In this document: positions 52,388-60,910 of the stretch, piece after piece | Layout: the number at the start of each line of letters is the position of its first letter | How positions within the stretch are numbered: the stretch's first letter is position 1 | Assembly (NCBI GenBank): GCA_021155045.1 | Contig: JAJNQB010000014.1 | Coordinates: 186,001 to 250,000, forward strand | Origin: Arcticibacter sp. | Lineage (GTDB): Bacteria > Bacteroidota > Bacteroidia > 2-12-FULL-35-15 | DNA length: 64,000 bases | Reading direction: 5' to 3' | The notes under the pieces: generated by a model | What the model saw: only the letters and a program-made list of their open reading frames with translations | Told to the model about the DNA's origin: nothing | The model's database searches: none | Made by a program: the position numbers and the translations under genes

Positions 52388-55009
52388 ATGAAAAGAACAT
52401 TTATATTCATTACGCTTGTTGCAACCACACTGTTTTCTTGTGGAATATTTAATAATACAAAAAAAAACAAATCTGACAGTTGGACGGGTGTTACGTTGGA
52501 TACATTAACAATAACACCCAAAACCCCTGAGCCGGATAAATACCAAGCATCCGTTACTCGTGTAAACGATATTATACATACAAAACTGGATGTTAGTTTT
52601 GATTGGGTAAAACAATATTTATACGGAAAAGCAACCATCACTTTAAAACCTTATTTCTATCCAACATCCACGCTTATGTTGGATGCAAGAGGAATGGATA
52701 TTAAAGAAGTTTCATTAGTAGTAGATAAAAACAAAACGCCATTAACATATAAATATGAAAATGATGTTATCACAATTACACTAAACAAAGAATATAAAGC
52801 CATTGAAACTTATACTGTTTTTATTGAATATATATCAAAACCAAATGAACTAAAAAGCGGAGGAAGTGCTGCTATAACAGATGATAAAGGATTATATTTT
52901 ATAAATGCCGATGGTTCAGAAAAAAATAAACCTCAACAAATTTGGACACAAGGAGAAACGGAATCTAATTCTGCATGGTTTCCAACGATTGACAAACCAA
53001 ACGAAAGAATGACGCAAGAAATTTATATTACGGTAGATAAAAAATACACTACACTTTCTAATGGCGAATTAAATTCTTCTTTCGATAATGGAGATGGAAC
53101 GCGAACAGATTATTGGAAAATGGATTTGCCACATGCTCCTTATTTAACAATGATGGCAATTGGAGAGTTTGCGGTAATAAAAGATAATAAATGGAGAGGA
53201 AAAGAAGTAAATTACTATGTAGAAAAAGAATACGAACCCCACGCAAAAGCTATATTTGGTAATACTCCCGAAATGCTAGAATTTTATTCAAATAAACTTG
53301 GAGTACAATATCCTTGGAGTAAATATTCACAAGTTGTAGTTCGTGATTATGTTTCGGGAGCAATGGAAAATACGAGCGCCACATTGCATGGCGAATTTCT
53401 TCAAAAAACAGATAGAGAATTATTAGACCATAACAATGAATCAATTATTGCGCACGAATTGTTTCATCAATGGTTTGGAGATTTGGTTACATGCGAATCG
53501 TGGAGTAACCTACCATTAAACGAATCATTTGCAACATACGGAGAATATTTGTGGGAAGAATACAAATATGGTCGTGATGCTGCTGATTTACACAGCGCAC
53601 AATCAAGAGCTGGCTATTTTGCGGAGTCTTCCAGAAAACAAGTGGAACTCATTCGTTTCCATTATGATGATAAAGAAGATATGTTTGATGGACACAGTTA
53701 CAACAAAGGCGGACAGGTATTACACATGCTTAGAACGTACGTTGGAGATGATGCATTTTTTGCCTCCTTAAAATTATACTTAGAAACAAATAAATACACT
53801 TCTGTTGAAATTCATCAACTGCGTTTAGCATTTGAACAAGTTACAGGTGAAGATTTAAACTGGTTTTTTAACCAATGGTTTTTATCAACAGGTCATCCCG
53901 ATTTAATTTTCAAAACCAATTATAATGTTTCAACAAAAAAAGTAAGTGTTCAAATAAAACAAGTACAAGATTTTAGCAAAACACCTTTGTTTAAATTGCC
54001 AATGTATATCGATTTATACGTTAATGGAAAAGTTGAACGCAATAAAATTATTGTTACAAAAGCAGACGAAACATTTGAATTTGCAGTAGAAAACAAACCA
54101 TCTCTTGTAAATATAGATGCAACAAAATCTACCTTATGTATAAAAAATGAAACAAAATCTACGGAAGAATGGGCTTTTCAGTATTCAAATGCTCCTTTGT
54201 ATTTAGATAGGTTTGAGGCGCTAACACAACTGGTTTCAAAAACAAAAGATACCATTGCAAATAATAGTATCATAAAAGCACTTAACGATAAATTTTGGAG
54301 TTTACGCAATGATGCTATCAGCATGCTTAAAAACTTACCAGCAGGAAATGAAAAAGTAATTAAAGAAAAATTGGTTGCAATAGCCGTGAATGATGACAAA
54401 GCAACCGTACGTGCTGCAGCAATTGATTATTTATCTGAAAATTATAAAGATGAAGATTTGCAACCTCTTTATAAAAATGCGTTAAATGATAAATCTTATG
54501 GAGTACTTGGTTCAGCATTAATTGCAATCGGAAAAGCAAATGCAAAAGAAGCAATGGCATTGGCAAAACAATACGAAAACGAAAAAAGCAATGATGTTCT
54601 TTTTGCTGTTGGTGATTTATATGCAACGTATGGGAATGACGATAACAATGATTTTTTCTTGAAAAATGCAGACAAGTTTAATGGTTTTTCTAAAATTGGT
54701 TTTATTAGCCAATACACTACATTCTTGAAAAAAGCACAAAAAGATGAAACGGTAAATATTGGCTCTAAAGTGCTACACACCATTGCAACAGAGCAAGGAA
54801 CAAGTAAATGGGTTGCATATTATGCAAAAAAATCAATTAAGGAATTAGCAAATATGTATGGCGATAAAGAGTTTAAAGCATCACAAAAATTAAAAGACTT
54901 AAAAGCAGCTAATCCAAATGCTGGCGGAACTCAAGAATTGGAAAGTCAAATTGAAAATGCTCAAAATCAAAAACAGAAATTAATGGATTTGTATAATAGT
55001 ATTAATTAG
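52388..55009 (+). CDS. M1-family aminopeptidase lipoprotein with HEAT-like tail
   Basis: An 873-residue zinc aminopeptidase. The lipoprotein signal MKRTFIFITLVATTLFSC puts Cys18 at the acylation site. The M1 exopeptidase motif reads YVSGAMENTSATL, and the zinc site is IAHELFHQWFGDLVTCESWSNLPLNESFATYGEYLW (HExxH plus Glu). The last 250 residues are helical HEAT-like repeats, as in other long M1 enzymes. It probably acts in the periplasm or at the cell surface on peptide N-termini. Monocistronic by spacing. Confidence 0.95.
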   Translation: MKRTFIFITLVATTLFSCGIFNNTKKNKSDSWTGVTLDTLTITPKTPEPDKYQASVTRVNDIIHTKLDVSFDWVKQYLYGKATITLKPYFYPTSTLMLDARGMDIKEVSLVVDKNKTPLTYKYENDVITITLNKEYKAIETYTVFIEYISKPNELKSGGSAAITDDKGLYFINADGSEKNKPQQIWTQGETESNSAWFPTIDKPNERMTQEIYITVDKKYTTLSNGELNSSFDNGDGTRTDYWKMDLPHAPYLTMMAIGEFAVIKDNKWRGKEVNYYVEKEYEPHAKAIFGNTPEMLEFYSNKLGVQYPWSKYSQVVVRDYVSGAMENTSATLHGEFLQKTDRELLDHNNESIIAHELFHQWFGDLVTCESWSNLPLNESFATYGEYLWEEYKYGRDAADLHSAQSRAGYFAESSRKQVELIRFHYDDKEDMFDGHSYNKGGQVLHMLRTYVGDDAFFASLKLYLETNKYTSVEIHQLRLAFEQVTGEDLNWFFNQWFLSTGHPDLIFKTNYNVSTKKVSVQIKQVQDFSKTPLFKLPMYIDLYVNGKVERNKIIVTKADETFEFAVENKPSLVNIDATKSTLCIKNETKSTEEWAFQYSNAPLYLDRFEALTQLVSKTKDTIANNSIIKALNDKFWSLRNDAISMLKNLPAGNEKVIKEKLVAIAVNDDKATVRAAAIDYLSENYKDEDLQPLYKNALNDKSYGVLGSALIAIGKANAKEAMALAKQYENEKSNDVLFAVGDLYATYGNDDNNDFFLKNADKFNGFSKIGFISQYTTFLKKAQKDETVNIGSKVLHTIATEQGTSKWVAYYAKKSIKELANMYGDKEFKASQKLKDLKAANPNAGGTQELESQIENAQNQKQKLMDLYNSIN

Positions 55010-55108
55010 ATAAATCCTTTAACGATTAATTGTAATAGAAAAAAACAGAGCATAATATATCCTTCGTCTTTAAAATAACAGCATTAATAGATTATTTTTT
55101 GTGTTTTA

Positions 55109-55139
55109 TTGTTTTAATGGTTGTTTTTTACTACTTTTG
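55109..55139 (+). promoter_or_regulatory. Promoter of the small secreted protein gene
   Basis: TTG at 55109-55111, a 20-base spacer, and TACTTTTG at 55132-55139, a full consensus match 33 bases before the ATG. Confidence 0.65.
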
Positions 55140-55172
55140 CACAAAATTTAACAAAAACTTATAAAAACAAAC

Positions 55173-55481
55173 ATGAAAAACTTATCAAAAAAATTATTTT
55201 TATTTTCTTTAATCGTTTCTGTATCAGCTATTTCTTTTGGATTTGTACAATATAACAGTACTCCGACTCCAAATAAAGTTACTATTTGTCATGTTCCTCC
55301 AGGAAACCCAGGAAACTGCCATGAAATAACTATTTCTACAAATGCTCTGCAAGCTCATTTGAATCATGGAGATAGAATCGTTTGCAATTCAGAAGCTTCA
55401 TTACAAGTAGCTCATAAATTATTGGGTGATTATAACATCAATGAAGGAGAAAGTGTTAATTTTATTGTAATAAACTTTTAG
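55173..55481 (+). CDS. Small exported protein with CHVPPGNP...AHLNHGD motif
   Basis: A 102-residue protein with a signal peptide (MKNLSKKLFLFSLIVSVSAISFGF). The mature part carries KVTICHVPPGNPGNCHEITI followed by NALQAHLNHGD. This Cys/His motif recurs in many exported bacterial proteins, usually as a module of larger ones, and has the look of a metal-binding or redox site. Here it is nearly the whole protein, with an extra Cys in GNPGNC and another in RIVCNSEA. The function is unknown. It has its own promoter and terminator. Confidence 0.85.
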   Translation: MKNLSKKLFLFSLIVSVSAISFGFVQYNSTPTPNKVTICHVPPGNPGNCHEITISTNALQAHLNHGDRIVCNSEASLQVAHKLLGDYNINEGESVNFIVINF

Positions 55482-55502
55482 TCAAACTTCTTTTTATTTT
55501 TT

Positions 55503-55532
55503 AAAAACCGATGAAATTTCATCGGTTTTTTT
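55503..55532 (+). terminator. Intrinsic terminator after the small secreted protein gene
   Basis: A perfect palindrome with no spacer, AAAAACCGATGAAA (55503-55516) and TTTCATCGGTTTTT (55517-55530), ending in a T-run. Confidence 0.9.
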
Positions 55533-55546
55533 GTTTTTGAAACAAA

Positions 55547-55620
55547 TTATACCAATACTAAGCAAGAAACAGCCCAAAAACTATTTCTTGCTTATATGTA
55601 AATGCCGATAGAGAAGCTGT
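55547..55620. repeat. 74-bp hairpin repeat, copy 2 (inverse of 4409-4484)
   Basis: Aligned with the reverse complement of 4409-4484, it differs by a 2-base gap and few substitutions. CCAATACTAAGCAAGAAA and TTTCTTGCTTATATGTA form the weakened internal hairpin. It lies directly after a terminator, as copy 1 lies in an intergenic gap. Confidence 0.8.
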
Positions 55621-55645
55621 TAGAATCTATCCGATTTTTTTCGGA

Positions 55646-55860
55646 TTGGACTATTACAGATTCCGTATCGGTATTATTTGTTGCCGCAGATTCTGTTATT
55701 TAACCGTAATTATTATTTGTCTTTTCTTTTTCCTTGATGAAAAAGAAACAAAAAATCAAGAAGGCAAAATCGCTTCCCACTGTCTTGTCGGCTTCGTTTG
55801 CCTTCAGGGCTTACGCGCTGCTTCGGAAGAAAAATTAAAATTGATGTAGTAAGAAAACCT
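55646..55860 (+). other. Degenerate intergenic repeat-like stretch, no convincing gene
   Basis: A 67-codon frame (55646-55849) encodes Cys-rich and aromatic sequence followed by FFFLDEKETKNQEGKI. It has no promoter or known domain. The stretch CTTTTTCCTTGATGAAAAAG and what follows look like a common dispersed non-coding segment in Bacteroidetes rather than a protein. Together with the repeat at 55547 it fills the 444-base gap after the secreted-protein gene. Confidence 0.4.
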
Positions 55861-55925
55861 ATAACTACTTATTCTATTAAAAATCTTGTAGGTGATAACA
55901 CCTGCAAGAGCTGAATAAAATCAAA

Positions 55926-56558
55926 TTATTTCTTTAAAAAAACACTTATTACTGAAATAAGTATTGCAATTATAGATAGAATTAAGGGAAGCCATTTATA
56001 TTTCGATTGAAATTTTGATATTGTCAAATCATATTTAATTTTCTCTAAAGAGATTTCCTCTATTTCTTCACGAAATTTTTTTTCTTGTTCTGCTTTTTTC
56101 CTTTGCTCATAATAGCCTCCTTTATTTAAAAACAAGATTCCCTTATATGCTATTTGATAAAATGCTTCTTTTTTACCATGTTGATTTTGATAAACATAAC
56201 CATCATTTGCCATCATTGATAGAATCAAAAACGCCTCAATCTTATCAAAAATATACAATTCTGCTCTTGCAACAATTCGATCGGGAGACAATGGAGTCTC
56301 TGATATATTATCAGACATATACTTTAGTATAAAGTCCATCTTTTTCTCACTATTTAACCCATAATAGAATATTTCTCTCTCTCTAACAAAAGATTCCCAA
56401 TCTTCTGGATATTCCGAAAACAATTCAATCCAATCACGCGAGCAACAAAGCACATCAAGTGCTTTATTAAACGTCAAATTTCCATTATTAACATCTGGTT
56501 CAATAAGCTCAGGAATCCTGATTTCATTATTATCTTTTAACTTAAATTTTTTATCCAT
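55926..56558 (-). CDS. Hypothetical tail-anchored membrane protein
   Basis: A 210-residue protein of no recognised family. It is acidic and rich in Trp, Tyr and Phe in its first 100 residues (RDWIELFSEYPEDWESFVRER). The middle (RAELYIFDKIEAFLILSMMANDGYVY) could be helical, a Lys/Glu coiled coil spans about 150-175, and one C-terminal membrane helix (WLPLILSIIAILISVISVFL) ends two residues before the stop. The ATG at 56558 is chosen because an upstream in-frame GTG (56573) lies in the nrdA terminator. Repeat debris upstream on the map and no operon partner suggest an accessory gene. Confidence 0.65.
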   Translation of the reverse strand: MDKKFKLKDNNEIRIPELIEPDVNNGNLTFNKALDVLCCSRDWIELFSEYPEDWESFVREREIFYYGLNSEKKMDFILKYMSDNISETPLSPDRIVARAELYIFDKIEAFLILSMMANDGYVYQNQHGKKEAFYQIAYKGILFLNKGGYYEQRKKAEQEKKFREEIEEISLEKIKYDLTISKFQSKYKWLPLILSIIAILISVISVFLKK

Positions 56559-56571
56559 CTTCTTTTCACAC

Positions 56572-56600
56572 AAAACCCCAACTTATTAGGTTGGGGTTTT
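56572..56600 (-). terminator. Intrinsic terminator after nrdA
   Basis: AAAACCCCAAC (56572-56582) pairs perfectly with GTTGGGGTTTT (56590-56600). It is positioned 32 bases after the nrdA stop on the minus strand. Confidence 0.88.
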
Positions 56601-56631
56601 GAATTTTAACTTATTTTCTTTTGACTTATTT

Positions 56632-59079
56632 TTAACTACCACACGCTTCGCAAGAATCAGGATTATCAAGCGAACAAGATAATTGTGATGCTACTTCAGC
56701 AGCTTTTTGTTCTGTTTCTTTTTCAAGTAATGCTTGGCGTTCAGCAGATATTTGTTGTTGGCGTTCCATAATCAAAACATCTTCGTTGCCTAACACTTCT
56801 GGTGCTTCTGTTTTTTCTTCTGCTTCTACCGTAAATTTAATTGCATCGGCAGCAGCTTTTGTACGTAAGTAATACATACCCGTTTTTAATCCTGCTTTCC
56901 AACCATAAAAATGCATACTTGATAATTTTGCAAAGTTTGCATCTTGTACAAACAAGTTCAATGATTGTGATTGACAAATGTATGCTCCACGGTCGGCAGC
57001 CATGTTAATGATTACTTTCTGTGAAATTTCCCAAACTGTTTTATACAATGCTTTGATGTTATCTGGTATCTCTGCGATGTTTTGTACGGAACCATTTGCT
57101 GCAATAATTTTGTTTTTTAATTTATCGTTCCAAATACCCAATTTTACTAGGTCTTTCAGCAAGTGTTTGTTTACAATAATAAACTCTCCCGACAATACAC
57201 GTCTCGAATAAATGTTTGACGTATAAGGTTCAAAACATTCGTTGTTACCTAAAATTTGTGATGTACTAGCTGTTGGCATTGGTGCTAACAATAATGAGTT
57301 ACGCACACCATATTGTTTTACTTCTTCTTTTAATACATCCCACTCCCAACGGTTGCTTGGTTTTACTCCCCACATATCAAATTGGAAAATTCCTTTTGAT
57401 ACTGGCGAACCAGCGTATGTTTCGTAAGGACCATCAACTTTTGCTAAATCTTTAGAAGCTGTCATTGCAGCATAATAAATAGTTTCGTGGATGTCTTTAT
57501 TTAATTGAACCGCTTCAGGTGAATCAAAAGGGAAACGCATTAAAATAAATGCATCTGCCAAACCTTGAACACCAATACCAATTGGGCGGTGACGTAAGTT
57601 TGAGTTACGAGCTTCTGCCACAGGGTAATAATTGCGGTCGATAATTTTATTTAAGTTTTTAGTAATTACATAGGTAATTTCAAATAAACGTTGGTGATTA
57701 AATTGTCCATCTTCAACAAAACGGTTCAATGCTATAGAAGCTAAATTACAAACTGCAATTTCGTCTTTAGAAGTGTATTCCATAATCTCGCAACATAAGT
57801 TCGAAGATTTGATGGTACCCAAATTTTGTTGATTTGATTTGCTGTTTGCTGCATCTTTATACAACATGTATGGATTACCTGTTTCAATTTGCGATTGAAT
57901 GATGGCAGCCCATAAATCACGTGCTTGAATTGTTTTACGAGCTTTACCTTCTTTTTCGTATTTCGTATAAAGTTTTTCGAATTCTTCACCAAAGCAATCA
58001 GATAATCCTGGTGCTTCGTTCGGGCAGAATAAACTCCATTCGGCATTTGCTTCAACACGTTTCATAAATAAATCAGGAGTCCACATTGCTGTAAACAAAT
58101 CACGAGCACGCATTTCTTCTTTACCATTGTTTTTACGTAAATCCAAGAAATCGTGGATATCAGCATGCCAAGGCTCTAAGTAAATTGCAAATGAACCTTT
58201 GCGTTTTCCACCACCTTGATCAACATAACGTGCTGTATCATTGAATACACGCAACATTGGAATAATTCCGTTGGATGTACCATTTGTTCCACGAATGTAA
58301 GAACCTGTAGCGCGGATGTTATGAATGCTTAATCCGATACCGCCAGCACTTTGTGAAATTTTAGCACAAGATTTTAATGTATCGTAAATTCCTTCAATGC
58401 TGTCGTCTTTTGTAGTTAATAAAAAGCAAGACGACATCTGCGGTTTTGGTGTTCCTGCATTAAACAATGTTGGTGTGGCATGTGTAAACCAACGCTCACT
58501 CATTAAGTTATAGGTTTCAATTGCTGAGGCAATATCTTCTTTGTGAATGCCAACAGCTACACGCATAACCATGTGTTGTGGGCGCTCTGCAACTTTACCA
58601 TTTATTTTTAAAAGGTAAGAACGTTCTAATGTTTTAAATCCAAAATAGTCATAACCAAAATCACGGTCATAGATAATTGTTGAATCTAATTCTTGTGCAT
58701 TTTTTTGAATAATGTCATATACATCATCAGCAATCAAAGGCGCTTTTTTGCCTGTTTTTGGGTCAATATAGTTGTAAAGCGCTTCCATTGTTTTTGAAAA
58801 CGACTTGTTTGTGTTTTTGTGTAAGTTAGAAACAGCTATACGGCTTGCTAAAAGTGCATAGTCGGGGTGTTTGGTAGTAAGCGAAGCAGCAGTTTCAGCA
58901 GCAAGGTTATCCAATTCGCTAGTAGTTACACCTTCGTAAATACCTTCAATCACTTTCATAGCTACGTTAATAGAATTAACATGAATAGGGTCTAAGCCGT
59001 AGCAAAGCTTTTGGACACGAGCTGTTACTTTGTCGAATTTTACTGATTCGCGGTTACCGTCTCTTTTGATTACGTACAT
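56632..59079 (-). CDS. nrdA: Class Ia ribonucleotide reductase alpha subunit
   Basis: An 815-residue catalytic subunit that reduces ribonucleoside diphosphates to deoxyribonucleotides. The N-terminal ATP cone (YVIKRDGNRESVKFDKVTARVQKL) gives allosteric activity control. The core has TPKPQMSSCFLL (Cys), SAGGIGLSIHNIRATG, the active-site region SSNLCCEIMEYTSKDEIAVCNLASIALNRFV and PMPTASTSQILGNNECFEPYTSNIYSRR. The C-terminal CEAC pair accepts electrons from thioredoxin/glutaredoxin. It should adjoin nrdB but is separated by a four-helix-bundle gene. No NrdR box was identified. Confidence 0.97.
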   Translation of the reverse strand: MYVIKRDGNRESVKFDKVTARVQKLCYGLDPIHVNSINVAMKVIEGIYEGVTTSELDNLAAETAASLTTKHPDYALLASRIAVSNLHKNTNKSFSKTMEALYNYIDPKTGKKAPLIADDVYDIIQKNAQELDSTIIYDRDFGYDYFGFKTLERSYLLKINGKVAERPQHMVMRVAVGIHKEDIASAIETYNLMSERWFTHATPTLFNAGTPKPQMSSCFLLTTKDDSIEGIYDTLKSCAKISQSAGGIGLSIHNIRATGSYIRGTNGTSNGIIPMLRVFNDTARYVDQGGGKRKGSFAIYLEPWHADIHDFLDLRKNNGKEEMRARDLFTAMWTPDLFMKRVEANAEWSLFCPNEAPGLSDCFGEEFEKLYTKYEKEGKARKTIQARDLWAAIIQSQIETGNPYMLYKDAANSKSNQQNLGTIKSSNLCCEIMEYTSKDEIAVCNLASIALNRFVEDGQFNHQRLFEITYVITKNLNKIIDRNYYPVAEARNSNLRHRPIGIGVQGLADAFILMRFPFDSPEAVQLNKDIHETIYYAAMTASKDLAKVDGPYETYAGSPVSKGIFQFDMWGVKPSNRWEWDVLKEEVKQYGVRNSLLLAPMPTASTSQILGNNECFEPYTSNIYSRRVLSGEFIIVNKHLLKDLVKLGIWNDKLKNKIIAANGSVQNIAEIPDNIKALYKTVWEISQKVIINMAADRGAYICQSQSLNLFVQDANFAKLSSMHFYGWKAGLKTGMYYLRTKAAADAIKFTVEAEEKTEAPEVLGNEDVLIMERQQQISAERQALLEKETEQKAAEVASQLSCSLDNPDSCEACGS

Positions 59080-59085
59080 AAATAA

Positions 59086-59151
59086 AGTATTAAGTAGTTT
59101 GTATTAAGTATTATTGTTTGTTGTTTAGTTATTGTTTTTTATTGTTTGTTG
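59086..59151. repeat. Short direct repeats at the 3' end of the four-helix-bundle gene
   Basis: ATTGTTTGTTG occurs at 59113-59123, just past the gene, and at 59141-59151 inside its last codons. GTATTAAGTA occurs twice between them and nrdA (about 59087-59096 and 59101-59110). These look like local duplications at an insertion edge. Confidence 0.6.
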
Positions 59152-59484
59152 AAGCTTAAATGTCATGTTTTGCACTTCATTTATTTTTTTAACGATTGTA
59201 TCAAGCGCTTCATTTTTGATATAACCAAGTCTATTTGCTATTATTAATTGTGTTTCCAATTCAGAGGAAGATCCATTTGAAATTCCTAAAAAATGAACAA
59301 ACTCTCCACTTGAATTTCTTCCTGCACCTTCAGCAATGTTTGATGATACCGAAACCGCACATCTTTTTACTTGTGATACAAGACTATACAATTCTTCTTT
59401 CGGAAACTCTTCTGCAATTTTGTAAACATCCACAGCTAATTCCACCGATTTTTTCCAAACTGTAAGTTCTTTGTACTTATGCAT
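59125..59484 (-). CDS. Four-helix-bundle protein (S23/IVP family) between nrdB and nrdA
   Basis: A 119-residue intact member of the family: YKELTVWKKSVELAVDVYKI, then EELYSLVSQVKRCAVSVSSNIAEGAGRNSSGEFVHFLGISNGSSSELETQLIIANRLGY. The SSNIAEGxGR and GSxxELET blocks are diagnostic. It is related to the broken gene between cysD and cysN. Short direct repeats resembling its own ends lie on both sides: copies of AAGTACAAAGAA before the start and ATTGTTTGTTG (plus strand) at and after the stop. The function is unknown; its place inside the nrd operon suggests a mobile origin. Confidence 0.92.
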   Translation of the reverse strand: MHKYKELTVWKKSVELAVDVYKIAEEFPKEELYSLVSQVKRCAVSVSSNIAEGAGRNSSGEFVHFLGISNGSSSELETQLIIANRLGYIKNEALDTIVKKINEVQNMTFKLQQTIKNNN

Positions 59485-59520
59485 CTCTTAATTCTTTGTA
59501 CTTAACTCTTTATACTTTTA
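59462..59520. repeat. Three 17-base direct repeats at the 5' end of the four-helix-bundle gene
   Basis: Related copies lie at 59462-59478, 59489-59505 and 59504-59520, read on the plus strand as AAGTTCTTTGTACTTA, AATTCTTTGTACTTA and AACTCTTTATACTTT. The first is inside the coding start (codons for HKYKEL). The other two fill the gap to the nrdB stop. Confidence 0.7.
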
Positions 59521-59522
59521 AA

Positions 59523-60491
59523 TTAAAAATCAGCATCCATACTGAATACATTGTCTTCTTTATTTCCTGAGACACCAGCTTTTTGGTATTCTGCAACACG
59601 TTTTTCGAAGAAGTTTGTTTTTCCTTGTAATGAAATTAATTCCATAAAATCGAATGGATTTGTTGCGTTGTATGTTTTAGCACAACCCAATGCAACTAAT
59701 AATCTATCAGCAACAAATTCAATGTACTGACACATCATATCTGCATTCATCCCTATTAATCTTACAGGTAAAGCATCAGAAACAAAATCTTTTTCAATTG
59801 CTACAGCATTTGTAATGATTTCAGTTACTTTTTCTTTTGGCAGTTGATTTTGTAATTGGCTGTAAAGCAAGCAAGCAAAATCGCAATGTAATCCTTCGTC
59901 ACGAGAAATTAATTCGTTTGAGAATGTTAAACCTGGCATTAAGCCACGTTTTTTTAACCAAAATAGGGAACAGAAACTTCCAGAAAAGAAAATTCCTTCA
60001 ACGGCAGCAAAAGCAATAAGTCTTTCTGCGAAAGTTCCGTTACCTATCCATTTTAAAGCCCATTCAGCTTTTTTTCCAACACATGGCAAAGTGTCTATGG
60101 AATGAAAAAGCATGTCTTTTTCTTTCGGATCTTTAATATACGTGTCAATTAATAATGAATAAGTTTCAGAATGGATATTCTCCATCATAATCTGAAATCC
60201 GTAAAAACAACGTGCTTCAGGGTACTGAACTTCATTCATGAAATTAATTGCCAGGTTCTCATTCACAATTCCATCGCTAGCAGCAAAAAAAGCAAGCACA
60301 TGTTTTATAAAATGTTTTTCGTCATCGTTTAATTTGTTTTCCCAATCTGTTAAGTCTGGGCTAAGGTCAATTTCTTCTGCAGTCCAAAAACTAGCTTCTG
60401 CTTTTTTATACATTTCCCAAATATCATGGTGTTTAATAGGGAAAAGCACAAAACGGTCTTTATTTTCTTTTAGTATTGGTTCTTCTGTCAT
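59523..60491 (-). CDS. nrdB: Class Ia ribonucleotide reductase beta subunit
   Basis: A 322-residue ferritin-like subunit that carries the di-iron/tyrosyl-radical cofactor. Metal ligands are in WTAEEIDLSPDLTDWENKL (Asp), NVENLAINFMNEVQYPEARCFYGFQIMMENIHSETYSLLIDTY (Glu, Glu, His) and NELISRDEGLHCDFACLLYSQL (Glu, His). The radical Tyr fits the ENIHSETYSLLIDTYI segment. The C-terminal NVFSMDADF is the NrdA-binding tail. First gene of nrdB-(four-helix bundle)-nrdA. Confidence 0.97.
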   Translation of the reverse strand: MTEEPILKENKDRFVLFPIKHHDIWEMYKKAEASFWTAEEIDLSPDLTDWENKLNDDEKHFIKHVLAFFAASDGIVNENLAINFMNEVQYPEARCFYGFQIMMENIHSETYSLLIDTYIKDPKEKDMLFHSIDTLPCVGKKAEWALKWIGNGTFAERLIAFAAVEGIFFSGSFCSLFWLKKRGLMPGLTFSNELISRDEGLHCDFACLLYSQLQNQLPKEKVTEIITNAVAIEKDFVSDALPVRLIGMNADMMCQYIEFVADRLLVALGCAKTYNATNPFDFMELISLQGKTNFFEKRVAEYQKAGVSGNKEDNVFSMDADF

Positions 60492-60910
60492 TTCGTTTAA
60501 TTTCTTTGGTTTTTATGTAGTTCTTTGTTTATCAGCGTTTTGCAAATTATTATTTTTTAAAATAAGAGGGAAAAATTCCCCTGAGGCTCTAAACCCCTTT
60601 ATTTTGTTGATTTTAATAAAATCTTGCTTAATAAATTTGCGGTTCACAAATGTTTGGAAAAAAATGGACTGTGTCAAGTATATACAATTAACATTTACCC
60701 AAAGTTATAAACACGCGAAATTAACAGACGAATGTTAAGAATTGACCAACGTATTAAAAAACAAGCCTTTGAGAAAAGGCTAAAAATTTCTGAAAAAATA
60801 ATGAAAAAAAACTTGCGACAGTCAGAAAAATTTGTTTTTAGTGTTTTGCGAGATTGAACCGTATGTCTTTTTAAGTATTAATAAAATAAGCCATTACAGG
60901 ACTTTTTATT
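60492..60910. other. 419-base intergenic region upstream of nrdB
   Basis: AT-rich DNA between two minus-strand genes; it should carry the nrdB promoter and the DUF3109 terminator. No clean TAnnTTTG box was found; ATAATTTG on the minus strand near 60545-60552 is only a near match. TTATAAACACGCG at about 60704 recalls a DnaA-type box but is not a consensus match. AGCCTTT and AAAGGCT at 60764-60781 form a small hairpin. One possible small ORF is listed separately. Confidence 0.5.
60732..60857 (+). CDS. Possible 41-residue basic small protein
   Basis: ATG at 60732 to TGA 60855-60857 encodes MLRIDQRIKKQAFEKRLKIS and a further 21 mostly basic residues. It could form an amphipathic helix. No promoter or ribosome site was seen and it has no known relative. 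It lies opposite the strand of its neighbours in an otherwise gene-free gap. It may be chance. Confidence 0.2.
   Translation: MLRIDQRIKKQAFEKRLKISEKIMKKNLRQSEKFVFSVLRD

Noticed and set aside
60238..60738. 166-codon plus-strand frame opposite the nrdB start
   Set aside because: Its first half is antisense to nrdB and the rest is biased AT-rich intergenic sequence with no recognisable domain.
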